6,709 nucleotides of DNA from Myxococcales bacterium. GTDB taxonomy: Bacteria; Myxococcota; Myxococcia; Myxococcales; Anaeromyxobacteraceae. A program made the translations under genes and the position numbers. The notes under the pieces were generated by a model. That model had not been told where the DNA came from, did not search any database, and was given only the letters and a program-made list of their open reading frames with translations. The stretch is from assembly GCA_021779335.1 (NCBI GenBank), contig JAJYAW010000160.1:1-6709 (forward strand), in the 5' to 3' direction. The number at the start of each line of letters is the position of its first letter. Positions within the stretch are counted from its first letter, which is position 1. Positions 1 through 5,804 of this stretch are shown here, piece by piece.

Positions 1-2
1 AG

Positions 3-1538
3 CCCGGCGTCGCCCCCGGGCCGGCGCCGCCCCTCGCCGAGGCCGCCGCGCCGCGCGCCGCCCGCCACCTCCTGGTGGAGGTGGAGATCGCCGCCGCCTG
101 CCCGGTGCCGGCGGTGCGCGCCTTCCTGGTGGTGAAGAAGCTCTCCAGCCTCGGCGCCGTGGCCCGTACCACCCCCACGGTGGACGAGCTCAAGGCGGGG
201 CGCCTCCCGGGGCGGCGCCTCACGGTCCACCTGGAGACGGCCGAGCCCCTCGACCGGCTGGAGCGGGCGCTCCGCCAGATCTCCGACCTCGGGCCCGCCA
301 CGCTGCGCGAGGCGGAGGAGCCCGCCCAGCCGCCCGCCCCCGCGGCGCCGGCCACCTCCCCCACCGGCGCGGCGCCCGCCGAGGCGAGCCGCACGGTGCG
401 GGTGCGCACCGAGATCCTGGACGGCTTCGTGGACGCGGTGGGCGAGCTCCTGCTGGCCACCGCCCGCATCCGCGAGATCGGCCGCGCCCTGCCGGCGCTC
501 CACCGCCCCCCGCTCGAGGAGGGGGTGGACCGGCTCCACGCCATCGTCAAGGAGCTCCACGACAAGGTGATGGCGGTGCGCATGACCCCGCTCGCCACCA
601 TCACCGAGCGGCTGCCGCGCGCCGCCCGCGACGTGGCGCGCCGGCTGGGGCGCCAGGTGGAGGTGGAGATCCGCGGCGCGGAGATCGAGCTGGATCGCGC
701 CATCCTGGAGGAGCTCTCGGATCCGCTCCTGCACGTGCTCCGCAACTCGGTGGACCACGGCATCGAGCCGCCCCACCTTCGGCTGCTGGCCGGCAAGCCG
801 GCCACCGGCCGCATCACGGTGACGGCCCGGCGCGACCGCGACCGGGTCATCCTGGAGCTCAGCGACGACGGCAAGGGCATGGACCCGGCCCGGCTCCGCG
901 AGGCGGCCGTGACGCGCGGCAGCCTCTCGGCCGACGAGGCGGCGGCGCTGACCGATCGCGAGGCGCTCCTGCTGGCCTGCCTGCCCGGGGTCTCGACGGC
1001 CGAGGCGGTGACCGACGTGTCCGGCCGCGGCGTGGGGCTGGACGCCGTGAAGCGGACCGTGGAGGCGGTGGGCGGCGCGCTCGAGATCGACAGCGTCGCC
1101 GGCGCCGGCTCGCGCATCACGCTGCGGCTGCCGCTCACCGTGGCGGTGCAGCCGGTGCTGCTGGTGGGGGTGGGCGACGAGATCCTGGGGCTGCCCATCG
1201 CCAAGGTACACGGCGCCGCCCAGGTGAGCTTCGCGGCGCTGGACCGCAGCCAGGGCGGCCCCCTCCTGGCCTACGACGGCGAGCTCGTCCCGGTGCACGA
1301 CCTGGCCGCCCTGCTGGGCTTCCCGGCGGCCGGCCGCGACGACCGGGCCGTGGTGGTGGCGGAGGGGACCGACGGGCGCATCGGCCTGGCGGTCGACGCC
1401 CTGCTCGGGCAACAGGAGGCGGTCCTGAAGCCGCTCGGCTCGCCGCTCGGGGCGGTGCCGGGCCTCTCGGCGGTCACCGTGCTCGGCAACGGCCGCCCGG
1501 TCTTCATCCTCGACGTCCCCAGGCTCCTGGCCGCGTGA
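3..1538 (+). CDS. cheA: Chemotaxis histidine kinase CheA (5' truncated by window edge)
   Basis: CheA autophosphorylates and passes phosphate to CheY/CheB-type regulators in a cytoplasmic array with CheW and chemoreceptors. The frame is open to the left edge (511 residues visible, numbered from base 3), so the GTG at 75 lies inside a domain and is not the start. The P1 domain with the phosphorylated histidine must lie upstream. Visible in order: a Pro/Ala linker; P2 regulator-binding domain (about 23-97, RAFLVVKKLSSLG); a second Pro/Ala linker; P3 dimerisation helices (about 135-205, RMTPLATITERLPRAARDVA); P4 ATPase (about 215-380) with N-box HVLRNSVDHGIE, G1 DDGKGMD (288-294) and G2 SGRGVGLD (340-347); P5 CheW-like domain (about 383-511). 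The usual F-box PGFSTA reads PGVSTA, with no phenylalanine before it. The stop overlaps the start of cheC by four bases, which suggests translational coupling. The family call is secure; which chemosensory pathway it serves cannot be told here. Confidence 0.95.
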   Translation, partial: PGVAPGPAPPLAEAAAPRAARHLLVEVEIAAACPVPAVRAFLVVKKLSSLGAVARTTPTVDELKAGRLPGRRLTVHLETAEPLDRLERALRQISDLGPATLREAEEPAQPPAPAAPATSPTGAAPAEASRTVRVRTEILDGFVDAVGELLLATARIREIGRALPALHRPPLEEGVDRLHAIVKELHDKVMAVRMTPLATITERLPRAARDVARRLGRQVEVEIRGAEIELDRAILEELSDPLLHVLRNSVDHGIEPPHLRLLAGKPATGRITVTARRDRDRVILELSDDGKGMDPARLREAAVTRGSLSADEAAALTDREALLLACLPGVSTAEAVTDVSGRGVGLDAVKRTVEAVGGALEIDSVAGAGSRITLRLPLTVAVQPVLLVGVGDEILGLPIAKVHGAAQVSFAALDRSQGGPLLAYDGELVPVHDLAALLGFPAAGRDDRAVVVAEGTDGRIGLAVDALLGQQEAVLKPLGSPLGAVPGLSAVTVLGNGRPVFILDVPRLLAA

Positions 1539-2131
1539 CCCGCCAGGACCTCGGCCGGCGCCAGGTGGACGCGCTCCAGGAGCTGACCTCCATCGGCTGC
1601 GGCGCCGCGCTCACCGCGCTCGGCAAGCTGACCAGGCTCCGGCTCGACATGGACGTGCCGGAGGCCTGGGTGGGCGCCGGCGCCGGCGCCATCGCGAGCT
1701 TCCTGGGGGCCCTGGGCGGCGACCTGGTCTGCGCCGGCGTGAAGCTGGAGGGGCCGCTGACCGGCCACCTCCTGCTGGCGCTGCCGGAGCCCGACGCCGA
1801 GGCGCTGGCCATGGCGCTGGGCGCCCCGGTGGAGGCCGGCCGCTTCGGCCAGCTCGCCGAGAGCGCCATCATGGAGTCGGGCAACATCGTCGGCTCGGCC
1901 TTCGTCTCGGCGGTCGCCAAGGTGGTGGGCCAGACGCTGCTCCTCTCGGTGCCCACCTTCGCCCGCGGCTCGGGCAAGGCCTGCGTCGAGAAGCTGGTGG
2001 ACCACGCCGGCTCGGTGGCGCTGGCCACCCGCTTCACCTCCCCGGCCCGCCCCCGCCTGGAGGGGCTCATCCTGGTGATGCCGGAGCCCTCCCGCATCGC
2101 CCGCCTCCTCTCCCACCTCGAGCCCCGGTAG
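1535..2131 (+). CDS. cheC: CheC-family CheY-P phosphatase
   Basis: CheC proteins hydrolyse phospho-CheY in the cytoplasm and can partner the deamidase CheD; no cheD is in this window. The protein has 198 residues, close to characterised CheC proteins (about 205). It has the pseudo-twofold layout of the CheC/FliY/CheX family, whose catalytic signature is [D/S]-x3-E-x2-N-x22-P. The second copy is complete: Ser110, Glu114, Asn117, Pro140 (in ESAIMESGNIVGSAF). The first copy keeps Asp12, Glu16 and Pro42 at exact spacing, but the Asn position is Ser19 (QELTSIGCG), so this half is probably weak or inactive. The start is a GTG within the sequence GTGA that also holds the cheA stop. There is no strong Shine-Dalgarno sequence, so translation is probably coupled to cheA. 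FliY is excluded because no C-terminal FliN domain is present; CheX is less likely because two motif copies are visible. Confidence 0.9.
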   Translation: MTRQDLGRRQVDALQELTSIGCGAALTALGKLTRLRLDMDVPEAWVGAGAGAIASFLGALGGDLVCAGVKLEGPLTGHLLLALPEPDAEALAMALGAPVEAGRFGQLAESAIMESGNIVGSAFVSAVAKVVGQTLLLSVPTFARGSGKACVEKLVDHAGSVALATRFTSPARPRLEGLILVMPEPSRIARLLSHLEPR

Positions 2132-2142
2132 GCGGCCGCCGC

Positions 2143-2886
2143 ATGGACGAGAAGGCGCTGCGCCGGCTGCTGGGTCGCCTCGCCGCGGGGCGGGCCACCC
2201 TCGACGAGGCGGTGGAGGCGCTGCAGGGCGCCCCCTTCGAGCGGCTCGGCGATCTCGCCACGCTGGACACCCACCGGGCGCTCCGCACCGGCATGCCGGA
2301 GGTGGTGCTGGCGGAGCGCAAGACCGCCGCGCAGGTGGCCGCCATCGCCCGGCGCATCGCGGCCGCCGGGCCGCTGCTGGTGACGCGCCTCGACCCGGCG
2401 AAGGCCGGCCCGGCGCGCCGCGCCGTCAAGGGCGCCATCTACGACCCGGTCTCGCGGACGCTGCGGCGCGGGCGCATGGACCTCCCGGCCCGCGGACCGG
2501 TGGCGGTCTGCTGCGCCGGGACGAGCGACGTGCCGGTCTGCGAGGAGGCGGTGGCCACGCTCGACGTCATGGGCGTCACGGCGCTGCGGATCTACGACGT
2601 GGGCGTGGCCGGGCTGCACCGGCTGCTGGCGCGGCGCGGGGAGCTCGCCCGGGCCCGCGCCGTCATCGTGGTGGCCGGCATGGAGGGGGCGCTGCCCAGC
2701 GTGGTCGGCGGCCTGGTGGGCCGGCCGGTCATCGGCGTCCCCACCTCGGTGGGCTACGGCGCCGCCCTCCACGGCCTGGCCCCGCTCCTCACGATGCTCA
2801 ACTCCTGCGCCCCCAACGTCACCGTGGTCAACGTGGACAACGGCTTCGGCGCCGCCTTCGTGGCCGGGCTCATCGCCCGCGGCTGA
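2143..2886 (+). CDS. larB: LarB, pyridinium-3,5-biscarboxylic acid mononucleotide synthase
   Basis: LarB starts synthesis of the nickel-pincer nucleotide: it carboxylates C5 of the pyridinium ring of nicotinic acid adenine dinucleotide and cleaves the phosphoanhydride, giving the dicarboxylated mononucleotide plus AMP. The 247 residues match the family length. An N-terminal region (1-115) contains the family stretches LDTHRALRTGMPEVVLAERK (41-60) and VTRLDP. A PurE/AIR-carboxylase-like domain (about 118-245) carries VAVCCAGTSDVPVCEEA, RIYDVGVAGLHRLL, AGMEGALPSVVGGLVGRPVI, GVPTSVGYGA and LNSCAPNVTVVNVDNGFGAA. Cys222 in the last motif aligns with the cysteine (Cys221 in Lactobacillus plantarum LarB) known to form a covalent adduct with the substrate. 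Glu181 in AGMEGA is a likely second catalytic residue. Older annotation would call it 1-(5-phosphoribosyl)-5-amino-4-imidazole-carboxylate carboxylase; purine synthesis is not expected. ATG start 11 bases after cheC, with only a weak ribosome binding site. Confidence 0.93.
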   Translation: MDEKALRRLLGRLAAGRATLDEAVEALQGAPFERLGDLATLDTHRALRTGMPEVVLAERKTAAQVAAIARRIAAAGPLLVTRLDPAKAGPARRAVKGAIYDPVSRTLRRGRMDLPARGPVAVCCAGTSDVPVCEEAVATLDVMGVTALRIYDVGVAGLHRLLARRGELARARAVIVVAGMEGALPSVVGGLVGRPVIGVPTSVGYGAALHGLAPLLTMLNSCAPNVTVVNVDNGFGAAFVAGLIARG

Positions 2887-2958
2887 GGAGGGCGCCCCGG
2901 CGCGCCCGGACCGCCTGCCCCGTTGCCTCGCGGGCCGGGCCGTGGTCCGCTCTCCGCC
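2887..2958 (+). promoter_or_regulatory. larB-larC spacer with possible hairpins
   Basis: This 72-base spacer is the longest non-coding stretch in the + strand gene series. Just after the larB stop, GGGCGC (2890-2895) can pair with GCGCCC (2902-2907) around a six-base loop. CGGACCGC (2907-2914) can pair with GTGGTCCG (2942-2949), eight pairs including one G-U, ending nine bases before the GTG proposed for larC. A purine-rich GAGGAGGG (2885-2892) looks like a ribosome binding site but has no start codon at a useful distance. There is no T-tract, so a classical terminator is not supported. In DNA this GC-rich such stems arise easily by chance. Confidence 0.2.
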
Positions 2959-4146
2959 GTGACCCCGGCCCTCCTCGTCCTCGAGCCCATCGGCGGCCTG
3001 GCCGGCGACATGTTCCTGGCCGGCGCGCTCGACCTGGGCGTGGATCGCGCGGCGCTGGAGGCGGCGCTGGCCACGCTGGGCGTCCCCGGCTGGCGGCTCG
3101 AGGTGACCCGCCGCTCCGTCTCCGGCATCGCGGCCACCCACGTCGACGTGGTGGTGGACGGGGCGCCGCCGGGCTCGCGCCGCCTGGGCGAGATCCTCGG
3201 GCTCATCGAGCGCTCCGGGCTGTCGCCGCGGGCGCGCGCGGCGGCGGCGGCCCTCTTCGAGCGGATCGGCCAAGCCGAGGCCAAGGTGCACGGCACCTCG
3301 CTCGAGGAGGTCCACTTCCACGAGGTGGGGGCGGTCGACTCCATCGTGGACGTGTGCGGCGCGGCGGTGGCGCTGGAGCTGCTCGGCTGGCCGCGCCTCC
3401 TCGCGGCGCCGCCGGAGCTGGGGCGGGGGCTGGTGAGGACGGCCCACGGCCCCATGCCGGTGCCGCCGCCGGCGGTGCTGGAGCTCCTGGCCGGCAAGCC
3501 GGTGCGCCCCGGCGGGCCGCCGGGCGAGGCGGTCACGCCCACCGGCGCGGCCATCCTGGCCGAGCTGGCGGAGGTGGGGCCGCTGCCGCCCTTCGTGCCC
3601 CTCCGCGTGGGCTACGGCGCCGGCACGGTGCGCTGGCCCGATCGGCCCAACGTGGTGCGCCTCACCCAGGCCGAGCCGGCCGACCTGTCGGCGCCGGACC
3701 CGGGGGCGCTCTACCAGGTGGAGACCAACCTCGACGACGCCTCCGGGCAGCTGGTGGCGCGCGCCATCGAGGTGCTGCTCGAGGTGGGGGCGCTCGACGC
3801 CTGGGCCGCGCCGCTCACCATGAAGAAGGGGCGGCCCGGGCTCCTCCTGGGCGCGCTCTGCGACGGCGCCCGGCGGGACGCGGTGGCCCGCGCCCTCCTC
3901 ACCGAGACCACCACGCTGGGCGTCCGCTGGCACCGGGTGGAGCGCCAGGTGCTGGCGCGCGAGCTCCAGGAGGTGGAGACGCCCTGGGGCGGGGTGCGCG
4001 TCAAGGTGGCCCGGCTCGACGGGCGCGAGGCCGGCGCTCACCCGGAGTACGAGGACTGCCTGGCCCGGGCCCGCGCCGCCGGGGTGCCGGTCAAGGACGT
4101 CCTCGGCGCGGCGCTGGCCGCCTGGCTCACCCGGGCCGGCCGCTGA
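2959..4146 (+). CDS. larC: LarC, nickel insertion protein (NPN cyclometallase)
   Basis: LarC inserts nickel into the thiolated pyridinium dinucleotide-derived intermediate, using CTP, to complete the nickel-pincer cofactor of lactate racemase-type enzymes. I chose the GTG at 2959 (395 residues) because LarC proteins begin a few residues before the GxxGDMFLGALLDLG block, here LAGDMFLAGALDLGV (14-28). A TTG at 2923 would add 12 Pro/Gly/Arg residues without family resemblance. LarC1 shows VHFHEVGAVDSIVDVCGAA (118-136), TAHGPMPVPPPAVLELLAGK (161-180) and VTPTGAAIL (192-200). LarC2 shows VETNLDD (254-260), PLTMKKGRPG (285-294), TETTTLGVRW (315-324) and HPEYEDC (361-367). Both halves are in one uninterrupted frame, whereas L. 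plantarum makes the full protein by a ribosomal frameshift. The histidine-rich loop of that homologue is missing: about residues 65-78 read VVDGAPPGSRRLGE. The usual DxFSG opening reads EPIGG. No strong Shine-Dalgarno sequence supports either start. Confidence 0.93.
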   Translation: MTPALLVLEPIGGLAGDMFLAGALDLGVDRAALEAALATLGVPGWRLEVTRRSVSGIAATHVDVVVDGAPPGSRRLGEILGLIERSGLSPRARAAAAALFERIGQAEAKVHGTSLEEVHFHEVGAVDSIVDVCGAAVALELLGWPRLLAAPPELGRGLVRTAHGPMPVPPPAVLELLAGKPVRPGGPPGEAVTPTGAAILAELAEVGPLPPFVPLRVGYGAGTVRWPDRPNVVRLTQAEPADLSAPDPGALYQVETNLDDASGQLVARAIEVLLEVGALDAWAAPLTMKKGRPGLLLGALCDGARRDAVARALLTETTTLGVRWHRVERQVLARELQEVETPWGGVRVKVARLDGREAGAHPEYEDCLARARAAGVPVKDVLGAALAAWLTRAGR

Positions 4147-4164
4147 GGCGGCGGTGAGGAAGAC

Positions 4165-4172
4165 GGAGGAGG
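4165..4172 (+). promoter_or_regulatory. Strong ribosome binding site of the histidine kinase
   Basis: GGAGGAGG lies four bases before the GTG at 4177, in the 30-base gap after the larC stop. It is the clearest Shine-Dalgarno sequence in the window and fixes the start of the kinase. It suggests the kinase is translated independently of larC even if both share a transcript. Confidence 0.75.
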
Positions 4173-4176
4173 CCAC

Positions 4177-5781
4177 GTGACCGAGACAGGCCAGAACCAG
4201 GACCAGGACGGCCAGGCCGGCCGCGCCGCCGACGCGGCGGCGCTGCTGGGCCCGCTGCTCACGCTCTCGCACGAGCTGGCCGGCGCCCGGCAGGAGGCGG
4301 AGGTCTGCGCCGCCGTCTCGCGGGCCCTGCAGGCCCTCTTCCCGGGCCGGGCCCACGCGGTGCGGCTCCTCGACCCGCGCACGCTGGCCCTGGCGGCCTT
4401 CCGCGCCAGCGAGCCGCCACGGCCCGGCCTGGGCGACCTCCCGGTCCTGCGCCGCGCCTCGGCCGACGCGGCCGGGCTCGACCGCGCCGCGCTGCAGGGC
4501 GGCGTCCGGCTCGCCGAGGCCGACGAGCCGCTCTTCGAGGGGAGCGCCGCGGTGGCGGTGGAGCCGCTGGTGGTGGACGGGGCGCTCCAGGGGCTCATCA
4601 ACCTGGAGTACCCGCCGGGCGTGGCGGCCTCGCCGGAGCGCGACACCCCGGTGCTGCGCCACCTGGCCGGCCAGGCCGCGCTCGGCGTGCGCAACCTGCG
4701 CACCGTGGAGGAGCTGGCGTCGCTCAAGACCTACCTGGAGCAGCTCATCGAGCACGCCAACGCCCTCATCGCGGTGGTGGACCGGGACCAGCGGGTCACC
4801 GTCTGGAACGGCGCGCTGACCCGGCTGACCGGCATCGGCGCGGCCGAGGCGCAGGGGCGGCCGCTGGCCGACTTCGCGCCCGGCGGGGAGGCGGCCGGGC
4901 TGGGCGCGCTGCTCGACCGGACGCTGGCCGGCGAGGCGGTCGACGGCCAGGAGGTGCGGCTCGGCGCGGCCGGCGGCGGCGAGGCGCGCGTCCTCTTCAA
5001 CACCGCGCCGGTGCGCGGCCCCACCGCCGCCATCGACGGCGTGGTGGCCATCGGCCAGGACCTGACGCGGCTGCGCAACCTGGAGGCCGCCGCCGAGCAG
5101 GCCGAGAAGATGGCGGGGCTGGGGCGGCTGGCGGCCGGCATCGTCCACGAGCTCAACAACCCGCTGGTGGCCGTCACCATGTACTCGGAGACCCTCTACG
5201 AGAAGTGGGCCCTCGCGCCCGGCGCGGCCGCCGACCTGGAGAAGATCAAGGCCATCAAGGACGCCGGCCAGCGCATCCACAAGCTGACGCGCGACCTGAC
5301 GGCCTACGCCCGCGGCGGCGCCTCCCGGCTGGAGGCGACGGACCCGGGGCCGCTCCTCGAGCAGGCGGTGCGGATGTGCAAGCCGGACCTGAAGGAGACC
5401 AACGCCCAGGTCGAGCGCGACTTCCGCGAGGTGCCGCAGGTGGTGGCCTCCAAGGCGGCCCTGGTGCAGTGCTTCGTCAACCTCATCAGCAACGCCGCCC
5501 AGGCGCTGCCCAGGGAGGGCGGCACCATCCGGCTCGGCCTGGCCGCCGAGGGTGGCCAGGTGGTGGCCACGGTGGCTGACGACGGCGCCGGCATGGCCGC
5601 CGAGGCGGCGGCGCGAGCCTTCGAGCCCTTCTTCACGACGCGGCCGGGGCGCGGCATCGGCCTCGGCCTGCCCACGGCGCGCGGCATCGTGGAGCGCCAC
5701 GGCGGCACCATCGCGCTCACCAGCGAGCCCGGCCGGGGGACCAGCGTGACGGTGCGCCTGCCGGCCAAGCCGCCGCCGTAG
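4177..5781 (+). CDS. Cytosolic GAF-PAS sensor histidine kinase
   Basis: A 534-residue two-component sensor kinase with no signal peptide or membrane segment, so it should sense an intracellular or diffusible cue. After a polar N-terminus comes a GAF-like domain (about 22-175), including the late strand AVAVEPLVVDGALQGLINLEY. A short helical linker (about 176-190) leads to a PAS domain (about 190-300: HANALIAVVDRDQRVTVWNG, then a VVAIGQDLTRLR exit). The dimerisation domain has the H-box GRLAAGIVHELNNPL with phosphoacceptor His324 (codon 5146-5148). The ATPase domain has N-box NLISNAAQAL (435-444), G1 DDGAG (468-472), F-box FEPFFTT (482-488), G2 GRGIGLGLP (491-499) and a final GRGTS. The HELNNPL type resembles NtrB- and ZraS-like kinases with an Asn-rich H-box. 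No receiver domain is fused and no response regulator follows before the convergent gene, so the partner is unknown. The ligand cannot be told. Its position behind larC may be a functional link or just a shared transcript. Confidence 0.93.
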   Translation: MTETGQNQDQDGQAGRAADAAALLGPLLTLSHELAGARQEAEVCAAVSRALQALFPGRAHAVRLLDPRTLALAAFRASEPPRPGLGDLPVLRRASADAAGLDRAALQGGVRLAEADEPLFEGSAAVAVEPLVVDGALQGLINLEYPPGVAASPERDTPVLRHLAGQAALGVRNLRTVEELASLKTYLEQLIEHANALIAVVDRDQRVTVWNGALTRLTGIGAAEAQGRPLADFAPGGEAAGLGALLDRTLAGEAVDGQEVRLGAAGGGEARVLFNTAPVRGPTAAIDGVVAIGQDLTRLRNLEAAAEQAEKMAGLGRLAAGIVHELNNPLVAVTMYSETLYEKWALAPGAAADLEKIKAIKDAGQRIHKLTRDLTAYARGGASRLEATDPGPLLEQAVRMCKPDLKETNAQVERDFREVPQVVASKAALVQCFVNLISNAAQALPREGGTIRLGLAAEGGQVVATVADDGAGMAAEAAARAFEPFFTTRPGRGIGLGLPTARGIVERHGGTIALTSEPGRGTSVTVRLPAKPPP

Positions 5782-5804
5782 GGGCGCGCCGGCCGCCCCG
5801 CCCC
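5781..5804. terminator. Possible bidirectional hairpin between convergent genes
   Basis: The kinase stop and the stop of the - strand gene are separated by 23 bases made only of G and C. GGGGCG (5781-5786) can pair with CGCCCC (5799-5804), with an alternative GGGGC/GCCCC pairing ending at 5799. Position between two convergent stops fits a shared terminator, but there is no T-tract on either strand, so this rests on location and pairing only. Confidence 0.3.

Noticed and set aside
75..77. GTG as the start of cheA
   Set aside because: The frame stays open to the left edge and the GTG falls at the beginning of the P2 domain; the upstream residues read as a Pro/Ala interdomain linker, so the gene starts outside the window.
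2131..2142. GC-rich palindrome GGCGGCCGCC between cheC and larB as a regulatory site
   Set aside because: It is only ten bases in a sequence where G/C palindromes are common, and it sits in an 11-base intergenic gap with no other sign of control.
2923..2925. TTG as the start of larC
   Set aside because: It would add 12 residues without family similarity and has no ribosome binding site; the in-frame GTG at 2959 gives the normal LarC N-terminus. Some doubt remains because that GTG also lacks a good ribosome binding site.
3354..4157. A 267-codon + strand frame overlapping larC
   Set aside because: It is a +1/+2 shadow of larC, made almost only of Ala, Gly, Arg and Pro, with no recognisable motif. 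LarC2 motifs are in the annotated frame, so it is not a frameshifted LarC half.
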